Positions 34,401-42,586 of a stretch of 64,000 bases of DNA are shown in pieces (position 1 is the stretch's first letter; the number at the start of each line of letters is the position of its first letter). Under the pieces are notes generated by a model, which did not search any database, was not told the origin of the DNA, and saw only the letters and a list, made by a program, of their open reading frames with translations. The stretch is taken from assembly GCF_001267885.1 (NCBI RefSeq), contig NZ_CP012382.1, positions 7,675,001 to 7,739,000 on the forward strand, read 5' to 3'. Position numbers and translations under genes: made by a program. Origin of the DNA: Streptomyces ambofaciens ATCC 23877. Lineage in GTDB: Bacteria > Actinomycetota > Actinomycetes > Streptomycetales > Streptomycetaceae.

Positions 34401-37400
34401 TCCGCCCATCCGGAACTGTCCCTCGGTCTGGCCGCACTGCTCGACGCGGTGCGCGGAGAGGGCGCCCCGGTGTGGGTACTCACCCGAGGCGCGGTCACGG
34501 CCGGTGCGGATGATTCCGTCGTCGACCCCGGGGCGGCACAGCTGTGGGCGATGGGCCGGGCAGCCGCGCTGGAGAAGCCGCACCGCTGGGGCGGTGCCGT
34601 CGACCTTCCGCGAGCCCTTGACGCGGAAGCCGGACGGAGACTTGCGGCCGTGCTCGTCGGTACGGGCGAGGACCAAGTGGCCGTCCGTGCCGAGGGAGTC
34701 TTCGGCCGGAGACTGGCCCAGGCGCCCGTGCGTCCGGCCGTACCCTGGCGGCCGCGCGGCACCACATTGGTCACCGGCGGCACCGGCGCACTCGGCGCCC
34801 ATGTCGCCCGATGGCTCGCGGACCGCGGCGCCCCGCACCTGGTGCTGGCCGGCCGTCGGGGCGCCGAGGCCCCGGGCATGACCGACCTCGCCGCCGAACT
34901 CACCGCGGCGGGGACCGAGGTCACGATCGCCGCCTGCGACGTCAGTGACCGCGCGGCCCTCGACGAGCTGCTGGCCGCGCACCCGCCGAGCGCCGTGGTG
35001 CACGCCGCCGGGAGCGGTGGGTTCGGCACCCTCGACGACGCGAGTGAAGCCGACATCGCCACCGTGCTGGCCGCCAAGGTCACCGGAGCCCTCCACCTAG
35101 ACGACGCGCTCCGGGACGCGGATCTCGACGCCTTCGTGCTCTTCTCATCGGTGTCCGGCATCTGGGGCAGCGGCGGCCAGGCCGCCTACGGGGCGGCCAA
35201 CGCCGCCCTGGACGCCCTCGCCTCCCGTCGTGCCGCCCGGGGCCTGCCCGCCACCTGTGTGGCGTGGGGCCCTTGGCACGGCAGCGGCATGGCCGGCGCG
35301 GAGGAGACCGCCGACTACCTGCGGCGTCGCGGACTGCGCACCATGGAACCGGCCAAGGCACTCGACGCTCTGGGCGCGGCGGTGGACGGCGGGGACGTCT
35401 CCGTGGTCGTGGCCGACGTGGAATGGGCGCGCTTCCTGCCCGCCTTCACCGCCGCGCGGCCGCAGCGGCTCTTCGACGGACTGCCCGGCGCCTTGCCGCA
35501 GGACGGGGGAGCGGAGTCGGCCGGGAGGACGGACGCGGAGCCGGGTTCCCCGTTCGCGGTCCGCCTCGCCGCGCTCGACGCCAAGGAAAGACGGCGTGAA
35601 CTGGTCGAGTCGGTGCGTGCCCGCGCCGCCATGGTACTCGGCCACCACGACGCCGATGCCATCGAACCGCGCAGGGCCTTCAGGGACCTGGGATTCGACT
35701 CGCTCACCGCCGTCGAGCTGCGCAACCTCCTCGCCGAAGTCACCGGCTTCACCCTGCCCGCCACCGTCGTCTTCGACCACCCCACCCCCGCCGCGCTGGC
35801 CGAACACCTCGACGACCTCATCCAGCACCTGGACGGTGACGGGGGCGTGACGGCCTCCGCCGCCGCCGACGAGCCCGTCGCCATCATCGGTATGGCCTGC
35901 CGCTACCCCGGAGGCGTCACCTCGCCGGACGAGCTGTGGCAGTTGGTCGCCGAGGGCCGCGACGGCGTCACCGACTTCCCCGAGGACCGGGGCTGGGACA
36001 CCGCGCGTCTGTACGAACCCGACGGCACGCCGGGCACCTCGTACGTCCGTGAGGGCGGATTCCTCGGCGACGTCGCCGAGTTCGACGCCCCGTTCTTCGG
36101 CATCTCACCCCGCGAGGCGGTAGCCACCGACCCGCAGCAACGCCTGATGCTTCAGGTCGCCTGGGAGGCCCTGGAACACGCCGGCGTCGACCCCACCGCG
36201 CTGCGCGGCAGCGACACCGCCGTGTTCGCGGGCACCAACGGGCAGGACTACCCGATCCTGCTCGCCGGGGATCCCGACATCAGCGAGGGACACCAGGGCG
36301 CCGGCAACGCGGCAGCCGTGCTCTCCGGCCGCATCGCGTACACCTTCGGTTTCGAGGGACCCACCCTCACGGTGGACACCGCGTGCTCGTCGTCCCTGGT
36401 GGCGCTGCACCTGGCGGTACGCGCCCTGCGGGCCGGCGAGTGCTCGATGGCGCTGGCGGGCGGCGTCACGGTGATGTCCACACCGACCGCCTTCGTGGAG
36501 TTCAGCCGACAACTGGGGCTCGCGGCCGACGGTCGCTGCAAGGCGTTCGCCGCCGCCGCCGACGGCACCGGCTGGGGCGAGGGCGTCGGTGTGCTCCTCG
36601 TGGAGCGGCTGTCGGACGCCCGGCGCAACGGGCACCGGGTGCTGGCCGTGGTACGCGGCAGCGCCATCAACTCCGACGGCGCGTCCAACGGCCTCACCGC
36701 CCCCAACGGACCCGCCCAGCGCCGCGTCATCCGCAGGGCGCTGGCCGACGCGGACCTGCGGCACTCCGACGTCGACGTGGTGGAGGCGCACGGTACGGGC
36801 ACGAAGCTGGGCGACCCGATCGAGGCGCAGGCACTGTTGGCCACCTACGGCCAGGAGCGTGCGGAACCCCTCTACCTTGGCTCACTCAAATCGAACATCG
36901 GGCACACCCAGGCCGCCGCCGGCGTGGCCGGAGTGATCAAGATGGTGGAGGCGCTCCGCCGGGGCGTACTCCCGGGGACGTTGCACGTCGACGAGCCCAC
37001 GCCCCAGGTGGACTGGTCGGCGGGTGCGGTGGAGCTGCTGACCGAGGCACGTCCCTGGCCGGAGACGGACCGGCCCCGCCGGGCAGGGGTCTCCTCGTTC
37101 GGCGTCAGCGGCACCAACGCCCACGTGGTGCTGGAGGCCGCGCCCGCGGGAGAGCCCGCGGAAAAGCCGGCCCCGGCCGGTGACAGCACCTCCCTGCTGC
37201 CGCTGCTGCTCTCCGCCCGCACGGCGGCCGCGCTTCCGGCGCAGGCGGAGAAGCTGCGAGCGGCCCTCGACGGGCATCGGATCGCTGACGTGGCCCACTC
37301 GCTGGCAACGACCAGGGGAGCCTTGGAGCACCGGGCCGTGGTGCTGGCAGCCGACAGCGAGACTGCGGACACCGCCCTGCGGAACCTCGGCGGCGCTGTC

Positions 37401-40400
37401 GTCGGCCGGGCCGAGGAGGACGGCTCCCTGGCGCTGCTGTTCTCGGGTCAGGGTTCGCAGCGGTTGGGGATGGGCCGGGAGTTGTACGGGGCGTTTCCGG
37501 TGTTCGCGGATGCCTTCGACGCGGTGTGTGCGCGGGTGGACCTTGAACGTCCCCTGCGTGAGGTGGTGTTCGGCAAGGACGCGGGGTTGCTGGAGCGGAC
37601 CGTCTACGCGCAGGCGGGGTTGTTCGCGCTGGAGGTGGCGCTGTTCCGGCTGGTGGAGTCCTGGGGTGTGACCCCGGATGTGCTGGTGGGGCATTCGGTC
37701 GGTGAGCTGGCCGCCGCGCATGTGGCGGGGGTGTTGTCCCTGGACGATGCCTGCGTGCTCGTGTCGGCGCGGGGGCGGTTGATGGACGCGTTGCCGGCCG
37801 GTGGGGCGATGCTGGCCGTGGAGGCGGCCGAGGAGAGTCTGGAGCTGCCCGACGGGGTGGATCTCGCGGCGGTCAACGGGCCGACATCGGTGACGGTGTC
37901 GGGGGATGCGGAGGCGGTCGCCGGGCTGGAGGAGCGGCTCCGGGCGCAGAAGGTACGGGTCAAGCGCCTGGCGGTCTCGCACGCCTTCCACTCCCGCCGG
38001 ATGGACCCCATGCTGGCCGACTTCGCCGCCGTCACCGAGGCGTTGACCTACCACGCCCCGAGGACCCCGATCCTCACCACCGCCCCGGGTGCGATCGACA
38101 CCCCCGAGTACTGGGTGGGCCAGGTGCGCGAGCCGGTCCGTTTCGCCGACGCGCTCGGCCGGCTCGCCGGGGTGCGGACGGCACTGGAGCTGGGCCCGGA
38201 CGGAGTGCTGTCGGCGGCCGCCTCGGCGCTGCTGGATCAGGCCGTGGCCGTACCGGCACTGCGGCGTGGGCGCGACGAGGCCGAAACGCTCCTTCGTGCC
38301 GTGGGGACCCTGCACGTACGGGGTATCGCGGTGGACTGGTCCGCCCTGCTCGCCCCCGTCGGAGGCCGGCGCGTCGAACTACCCACCTACGCGTTCGCCC
38401 GCGAGCGCTACTGGCCCTCGGTCCCGGCGTCGGCACACCCCGGTGACGTGGTCTCCGCCGGACTGGGGGAGACCGGGCACCCCGTCCTCGCCGCCGGTGT
38501 GGATCTCGCCGACGACGGAGGCTTGTTGTTCACCGGCCGCATCTCCCTCCGTACACACCCGTGGCTCGCGGAACACCGTGTGCACGGCCGGATCGTGGTG
38601 CCCGGCACGGTGTTCGTCGATCTCGCGGTGCGCGCAGGCGACGAGACGGACTGCGACGTCGTGGACGAACTCGTCCTGCACACACCGCTGGTGCTGACCG
38701 CCGAGGAGTCCGTTCAGCTCCAGGTCACCGTGGGCGCCCCGGGCGACGACGGGGAGCGGGCCATCACCGTCCACTCGCGTACGTCCGGCGACACCGGCTG
38801 GTTCGGGCAGCCGTGGACCAGGAACGCTTCCGGCACGCTGCGGGCGGCCACCACCCCGGAGGCCGTGCCGGAGCTGACCTGGCCGCCGGCCGACGCGCGG
38901 GCCGTCCCGGTGAACGACCTCTACCCCGAGTTGGCCGCGGCCGGCCTGGACTACGGGCCCGTGTTCCAGGGCCTGCGCGGAGTCTGGCGAGCGGGTGAGG
39001 AACTCTGGGCCGAGGTCGAGCTGCCCGAGGCGGCGCACGCCGACGCCGGACGCTTCGGACTGCACCCGGCGCTGCTCGACGCCGCGCTCCACTCGCTCGC
39101 CGTGGGGGCGGTGACGTCCGACGGCCGCGCCGGACCGCCCGGACTGCCGTTCTCCTGGTCCCGGATCGCGCTGACCGTCTCCGGCGCCACCAGGCTCCGC
39201 GTGCGTGTCTCACCCCGCGGCGCCGACGGGGTGGAGTTGGTGGCCGTCGACCCGGGCGGGCAGACCGTCGTCTCCGTCGGACGCGTGGTGCTGCGTCCCC
39301 TCGCCGAGAACGCCGCGACGGGTGCCGCCCCGATGCGGCCGCTGCACCGGGTGGACTGGACTCCGCTCCCCGACGTGGCACGCACCTCCGGCACCTGGGC
39401 GGTCCTGGGCGACGACCCGTACGGCGCGGCCGAGGCGCTCTCGGTCCTGGGGGCCGACTGCGTGCGGGCGTCCGACCTCGCCGCGGCCTCGGCCGATCTG
39501 CTGCTGGTCACCTCCGCGCCGGTCGCCGGCCGCGGCGACGCTGCCACTGGCCGCGGCGACGCTGCCGCCGGCCGCGGCGACGCGGAGGCCCGGGTGACCG
39601 CGATGCTGGCCACCGTCCAGGAGTTCCTGGCCCGTGAGGACACCGACGCCACCCTCGTGGTGCTCACCCGGGGCGCCGTCGCCGTCGACGCGGGCGACGA
39701 CCTGTCCGACGTGGCGGGCGCCGCGGTGCGCGGGCTGCTGCGCAGCGTGCAGTCGGAGAACCCCGGCCGCCTGCTGCTGGTCGACGTCGACGCCGACCCG
39801 TGGACCGCGCTGCTCGGCGTGCCCGGCGCGGACGAACCGGAACTGGCCGTCCGCGACGGACGGTTGTACGCCGCCCGGCTGGCCTCGCTCGCCGAACGCA
39901 CCCTGCGGGCCCCCGAGGGCCCGTGGCGTGTGGGTGTGGTGTCGCGGGGCGCCGTCGAGGGTGTGGGGCTGGTGGCCGCGCCCGATGCGGAAGGCGCGCT
40001 GGAAGCAGGACAGGTGCGGGTGGCGGTACGAGCGGCGGGGATGAACTTCCGGGACGTGCTGAACGTGCTGGGCATGTACCCCGGGGAGGTGGAGCTGGGG
40101 GGCGAGGCCGCCGGCGTGGTGGTGGAGGTCGGGCCCGGGGTGTCGAAGCTGGCCGTGGGGGACCGGGTGCTGGGGTTCTTCAGCGGTGCGATGGGGCCGT
40201 TGGCGGTGGCGGACGAGCGGTTGACGGCCCTCCTTCCGCAGGGGTGGTCCTTCGTTCAGGGTGCCGCGGTTCCGATCGCGTTCGTGACGGCGTACTACGG
40301 CCTGCGGGACGTGGGCGGTCTGGCGGCCGGGGAGTCGGTGCTGGTCCATGCGGCCGCGGGCGGGGTCGGTATGGCGGCGGTGCAGATCGCCCGGCACGTG

Positions 40401-42155
40401 GGAGCCGAGGTGTACGGCACGGCCTCGCCCGGCAAGTGGGGCGCGACCGGGCTGGACGCGGGGCACCTGGCCTCCTCGCGGGACCTGGGATTCGAGAAGA
40501 TCTTCGCGGAGCGTACGGCGGGTCGCGGGGTGGACGTGGTGCTGAACGCCCTGGCGGGTGAGTTCGTCGACGCTTCGGTCCGGCTGCTGGCCGCGGGCGG
40601 GCGGTTCGTGGAGATGGGCAAGGCGGACGTACGGGATCCGGACTCGGTGCCGGGCCGGATGTACCGTGCGTTCGATCTGAGCGAGGCGGGCCCCGAGCGG
40701 ATCGGGCAGATGCTGGACGAGGTGCTGGCGCTGTTCGCGCGGGGCGTGCTCAGCCTGCCGCCGGTGCGGACCTTCGACGTACGGCGGGCGCCGGAGGCGT
40801 TCCGCTTCATGAGCCAGGCCCGCCACGTGGGCAAGGTCGTGCTGTCCCTGCCGCGTGCGGTGGAGCCGGGCGGCACGGTGCTGATCACCGGTGGCACGGG
40901 TGCTCTGGGTGCGTTGGTCGCCCGGTACCTGGTGGACCGGCGCGAGGTGGACCGGCTGCTGCTGCTCAGCCGCCGCGGCCCGGACGCCGAGGGTGCGGAC
41001 ACCCTGGCGTCGGACCTCGAGGCGGCCGGAGCGCGGGTCGAGATCGTGGCCTGCGACGTCACCGACCCCGAAGCCCTGGCCGAGGTGCTGGACGGGCGGC
41101 GCGTCAGCTCCGTCTTCCACCTCGCGGGTGTCCTCGACGACGGTGTGGCCACCGCCCTCACCCCCGAACGTGTCGCCCCGGTACTGGCGCCCAAGATCAC
41201 TGCGGCCCGCGCTCTGCACGAACTACTCCCGGAGGTCGAGGAGTTCGTGCTCTTCTCGTCCGTCTCCGCCACCCTGGGCAGTCCCGGCCAGGCGTCGTAC
41301 GCCGCGGCCAACGCCTACCTCGACGCCTTGGCCCGACAGCGCCACGGCAGCGGGCTGCCGGCCCTGTCCCTGGCCTGGGGCCCGTGGGACGTCGGCGCGG
41401 GCATGCTCGGCGCGCTCACCGACGACGACCGCCGTCGGGCCACCCGCTCCGGTCTGCCCGTGCTCACCGCCGACGAAGGCCTGGCCCTGCTCGACGAGGC
41501 TCTCACCGGGCCCGACCCCGCCGTGGTGCCGGGTGCCGTCGATGCCACCGGGTTCGCCGGCCGCTCCGACGTGCCGCATCTGCTGCGCGGTCTGGTGCGG
41601 GGACGTCGGCGCGCCGCCACCGCGGCCCGCGAGACCGGATTCGCCGACCGGGTGCGGGCCCTGCCTCCCGCGGAACGGGCGCAGGTGCTTCTGGACTGGG
41701 TGAGGTCGGAGGCGGCCACCGTGCTCGGCTTCGCCGGAGCGGAAGCCGTCGAACGGGACCGGGCGTTCAAGGACCTCGGCTTCGACTCGCTGACCGCCGT
41801 GGAACTGCGCAACCGGCTCGGCGCGGCCACCGGCACCCGACTGCCCGCCACCCTGGTGTTCGACTACCCGACGCCTGATGCGCTGGCCGAGCGGCTCGGG
41901 GCCGACCTGGTGCCACCCGCCCACGACCCGGCGGAGGCCATGATGACCGGACTGGACCAACTGGAAGCCGCGTCGGACGACTTGTCCGACAGCGACCGCT
42001 CCCGGCTACGGGTCAGGATGAGCGCCCTGCTCGCCCGGTGGGCGGATCGACCCGACGGCCCGGACACCGACGACGAGGCCCGGGACGCCGATCTGTATTC
42101 CGCCACCGAGGAGAACATCTTCGCGCTCATCGACAATGAGCTGGAGAGCCCGTGA
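31458..42155 (+). CDS. PKS C: modular type I polyketide synthase, modules 5-6
   Basis: This 3565-aa protein is ordered KS-AT-KR-ACP, KS-AT-DH-ER-KR-ACP. The ATG at 31458 follows the PKS B stop by 2 nt with GGGGAG 8 nt upstream. The N-terminal helix (YVEALRTLIKENERLKTRNQ) differs from the LRDYLK-type helices of A, D, E and F and resembles the class 1b docking helix of PikAIV, matching the unusual tail of PKS B. The C-terminus returns to class 1a (EENIFALIDNELESP). It is followed by a 431-bp gap with a hairpin and a new promoter, so C is probably the last gene of the first PKS transcription unit. A Gly-Arg-Gly-Asp-Ala repeat lies between the DH and ER of module 6. Confidence 0.97.
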   Translation: MAASADERYVEALRTLIKENERLKTRNQELVVAGHEPIAIVGMACRLPGGVDSPASLWDLVSAGGDGISEFPADRGWDLGSLYDPHSRGEGTSYSRQGGFVHDAGRFDADFFSISPREAAAMDPQQRLLLEASWEAFERAGIDPKEVKGSPVGVYVGAGTSGYGIGVPVAEEAAGYALTGTATSVLCGRVAYSFGFEGPAVTVDTACSSSLVALHLAVRALQAGECTMALAGGVTVMATPAAFVEFSRQRGLARDGRCKAFAAAADGTGWSEGVGVLLVERLSDARRHGHRVLAVVRGSAVNSDGASNGLTAPNGPAQRRVILDALAAARLSAAEIDAVEAHGTGTTLGDPIEAHALLATYGQERAQPLYLGSLKSNIGHTQAASGVAGVIKMVQAMRHGVLPKTLHVDAPSPHVDWSSGSVELLTENRSWPDSGGPRRAGVSSFGVSGTNAHVILEGVEAEGAVADGGGSGSSSSVGVWVLSGRDERSLRAQAGRLRGFLVARPEVDPVDVGLSLATTRAALECRAVVVGGGREELLAGLGSVAEGVPGVGVVRGEVGSGGTAFLFSGQGSQRLGMGRELYGAFPVFAEAFDAVCAGVDVGRPLHEVVFGEDAGLLERTVYAQAGLFALEVALFRLVESWGVTPDVLVGHSIGELAAAHCAGVLSLEDACVLVSARGRLMDALPEGGAMLAVGVAEEGLELPDGVDLAAVNGPASVTVSGEAEAIAGLEERFRAQGVRVKRLAVSHAFHSRLMEPMLADFAEVARSLTYHAPRFAVLSTAPGAIDTPEYWVGQVREPVRFADAVRGAHGTGVTRFVECGPDGVLSAQAGLCLADHSEVVVVPLQRAGSEGVGALLAGIGGAHVAGVRCDWGAVFGCLGGRVVDLPTYAFQREHFWAVPPSSEGSDPADWRYAVTWQPLPEAEQPVLRGTWQVLADPDAREDDLVAWCAEALGAHGATVVVGRTPAPDVDGLILPHDPRPRSAHPELSLGLAALLDAVRGEGAPVWVLTRGAVTAGADDSVVDPGAAQLWAMGRAAALEKPHRWGGAVDLPRALDAEAGRRLAAVLVGTGEDQVAVRAEGVFGRRLAQAPVRPAVPWRPRGTTLVTGGTGALGAHVARWLADRGAPHLVLAGRRGAEAPGMTDLAAELTAAGTEVTIAACDVSDRAALDELLAAHPPSAVVHAAGSGGFGTLDDASEADIATVLAAKVTGALHLDDALRDADLDAFVLFSSVSGIWGSGGQAAYGAANAALDALASRRAARGLPATCVAWGPWHGSGMAGAEETADYLRRRGLRTMEPAKALDALGAAVDGGDVSVVVADVEWARFLPAFTAARPQRLFDGLPGALPQDGGAESAGRTDAEPGSPFAVRLAALDAKERRRELVESVRARAAMVLGHHDADAIEPRRAFRDLGFDSLTAVELRNLLAEVTGFTLPATVVFDHPTPAALAEHLDDLIQHLDGDGGVTASAAADEPVAIIGMACRYPGGVTSPDELWQLVAEGRDGVTDFPEDRGWDTARLYEPDGTPGTSYVREGGFLGDVAEFDAPFFGISPREAVATDPQQRLMLQVAWEALEHAGVDPTALRGSDTAVFAGTNGQDYPILLAGDPDISEGHQGAGNAAAVLSGRIAYTFGFEGPTLTVDTACSSSLVALHLAVRALRAGECSMALAGGVTVMSTPTAFVEFSRQLGLAADGRCKAFAAAADGTGWGEGVGVLLVERLSDARRNGHRVLAVVRGSAINSDGASNGLTAPNGPAQRRVIRRALADADLRHSDVDVVEAHGTGTKLGDPIEAQALLATYGQERAEPLYLGSLKSNIGHTQAAAGVAGVIKMVEALRRGVLPGTLHVDEPTPQVDWSAGAVELLTEARPWPETDRPRRAGVSSFGVSGTNAHVVLEAAPAGEPAEKPAPAGDSTSLLPLLLSARTAAALPAQAEKLRAALDGHRIADVAHSLATTRGALEHRAVVLAADSETADTALRNLGGAVVGRAEEDGSLALLFSGQGSQRLGMGRELYGAFPVFADAFDAVCARVDLERPLREVVFGKDAGLLERTVYAQAGLFALEVALFRLVESWGVTPDVLVGHSVGELAAAHVAGVLSLDDACVLVSARGRLMDALPAGGAMLAVEAAEESLELPDGVDLAAVNGPTSVTVSGDAEAVAGLEERLRAQKVRVKRLAVSHAFHSRRMDPMLADFAAVTEALTYHAPRTPILTTAPGAIDTPEYWVGQVREPVRFADALGRLAGVRTALELGPDGVLSAAASALLDQAVAVPALRRGRDEAETLLRAVGTLHVRGIAVDWSALLAPVGGRRVELPTYAFARERYWPSVPASAHPGDVVSAGLGETGHPVLAAGVDLADDGGLLFTGRISLRTHPWLAEHRVHGRIVVPGTVFVDLAVRAGDETDCDVVDELVLHTPLVLTAEESVQLQVTVGAPGDDGERAITVHSRTSGDTGWFGQPWTRNASGTLRAATTPEAVPELTWPPADARAVPVNDLYPELAAAGLDYGPVFQGLRGVWRAGEELWAEVELPEAAHADAGRFGLHPALLDAALHSLAVGAVTSDGRAGPPGLPFSWSRIALTVSGATRLRVRVSPRGADGVELVAVDPGGQTVVSVGRVVLRPLAENAATGAAPMRPLHRVDWTPLPDVARTSGTWAVLGDDPYGAAEALSVLGADCVRASDLAAASADLLLVTSAPVAGRGDAATGRGDAAAGRGDAEARVTAMLATVQEFLAREDTDATLVVLTRGAVAVDAGDDLSDVAGAAVRGLLRSVQSENPGRLLLVDVDADPWTALLGVPGADEPELAVRDGRLYAARLASLAERTLRAPEGPWRVGVVSRGAVEGVGLVAAPDAEGALEAGQVRVAVRAAGMNFRDVLNVLGMYPGEVELGGEAAGVVVEVGPGVSKLAVGDRVLGFFSGAMGPLAVADERLTALLPQGWSFVQGAAVPIAFVTAYYGLRDVGGLAAGESVLVHAAAGGVGMAAVQIARHVGAEVYGTASPGKWGATGLDAGHLASSRDLGFEKIFAERTAGRGVDVVLNALAGEFVDASVRLLAAGGRFVEMGKADVRDPDSVPGRMYRAFDLSEAGPERIGQMLDEVLALFARGVLSLPPVRTFDVRRAPEAFRFMSQARHVGKVVLSLPRAVEPGGTVLITGGTGALGALVARYLVDRREVDRLLLLSRRGPDAEGADTLASDLEAAGARVEIVACDVTDPEALAEVLDGRRVSSVFHLAGVLDDGVATALTPERVAPVLAPKITAARALHELLPEVEEFVLFSSVSATLGSPGQASYAAANAYLDALARQRHGSGLPALSLAWGPWDVGAGMLGALTDDDRRRATRSGLPVLTADEGLALLDEALTGPDPAVVPGAVDATGFAGRSDVPHLLRGLVRGRRRAATAARETGFADRVRALPPAERAQVLLDWVRSEAATVLGFAGAEAVERDRAFKDLGFDSLTAVELRNRLGAATGTRLPATLVFDYPTPDALAERLGADLVPPAHDPAEAMMTGLDQLEAASDDLSDSDRSRLRVRMSALLARWADRPDGPDTDDEARDADLYSATEENIFALIDNELESP
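31563..35830 (+). other. Module 5: KS-AT(malonyl)-KR(A1)-ACP
   Basis: Within PKS C, KS spans about residues 36-455 with Cys207. AT (about 563-870) has Ser652 in GHSIG and HAFH from residue 747, malonyl, and its DNA is nearly identical to that of module 4. KR (about 1101-1280) is A1: Trp eight residues before Tyr and Gln at -3. ACP Ser1415. A beta-hydroxy acetate unit is predicted. Confidence 0.92.
35868..41910 (+). other. Module 6: KS-AT(malonyl)-DH-ER-KR-ACP
   Basis: KS spans about residues 1471-1890 with Cys1643. AT (about 1992-2300) has Ser2080 in GHSVG and HAFH from residue 2175. DH (about 2333-2615) has His2373 and Asp2541 (DAALH). ER (about 2822-3130) has [13 protein letters not shown] and is close in sequence to the module 1 ER. 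KR (about 3139-3320) has LDD, B type. ACP Ser3444. All reductive sites are intact, so a fully saturated two-carbon unit is expected. Confidence 0.93.
39525..39590 (+). repeat. In-frame 21-bp tandem repeat in PKS C
   Basis: Three copies of a 21-bp unit with the core ggccgcggcgacg start at 39528, 39549 and 39570 and encode repeated GRGDAA-like heptads between the DH and ER of module 6, in the KR structural half-domain. Frame is kept. Copy number could vary among relatives by slippage. Confidence 0.85.
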
Positions 42156-42379
42156 CCCACCCACCGGGTGCCGGAATCGACCCGAATATGTCCCGTGCGG
42201 ACTATTTCCGCGAACCGTTCCAGAAATACCTTCCACGGTCGTCGCGTGATGACGCGGACCGGTCCGCGCGGTCCGAGCCGCGCGGCGTATTCGGACGGCA
42301 CGACCCCTTTCCTCGGACCGGCTATTCCCGACGCCCCGGCCCGCCGCCCGGGCGCCCGGAGGGACCTCACGGTCCGTCC
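42156..42379. other. Intergenic region after PKS C
   Basis: There is no gene in the 431-bp gap between PKS C and PKS D. The left half holds a weak hairpin just after the stop (42158-42170) and the strong palindrome/hairpin at 42253-42285. The right half holds the PKS D promoter and a leader of about 150 nt that is locally less GC-rich than the coding DNA, with a small inverted repeat CCGAA/TTCGG at 42477-42490. Confidence 0.5.
42253..42285. terminator. Palindrome and hairpin, probable terminator of the PKS A-C unit
   Basis: A perfect 16-bp palindrome, CGCGGACCGGTCCGCG, occupies 42253-42268. Overlapping it, CCGCGCGG (42264-42271) pairs with the identical palindromic CCGCGCGG (42278-42285) across a 6-nt loop. 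The position, about 100 nt after the PKS C stop and before a new promoter, suits a terminator; the palindrome could equally be an operator. Confidence 0.5.
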
Positions 42380-42430
42380 CCCCTAGGGGTGGGCTAGGGG
42401 TTGTCCGCGGCTTGGAGTCGTTCGTAGCCT
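42380..42430 (+). promoter_or_regulatory. Promoter of the PKS D-E-F transcription unit
   Basis: CCCCTAGGGG, a perfect 10-bp palindrome (42380-42389), is followed 11 bp downstream by a second box, CTAGGGG (42394-42400), which abuts TTGTCC (42401-42406, -35). After 18 bp comes TAGCCT (42425-42430, -10). The predicted start is near 42437, leaving a leader of about 150 nt. The box, -35 and spacer equal those of PKS A. Confidence 0.65.
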
Positions 42431-42586
42431 CGGTGAGGGTTTTTGCCGGCGGTATGGGGGCGGTTTTCCCGGGGATCCGAAATCATTCGGCAACCCACAA
42501 CACTTCGCATCACGCGGCCCGTGTGAGCTGTGCGAGATTTCCCGGCGCGAAAAAACGAACTGCCGGTCCGGAGAAGGTGGCATCGA

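Noticed and set aside
35020..35050. LDD triplet in the module 5 ketoreductase suggesting B type.
   Set aside because: It lies several residues downstream of the diagnostic position right after HAAG, and the A-type Trp before the catalytic Tyr is present, so A1 is preferred.
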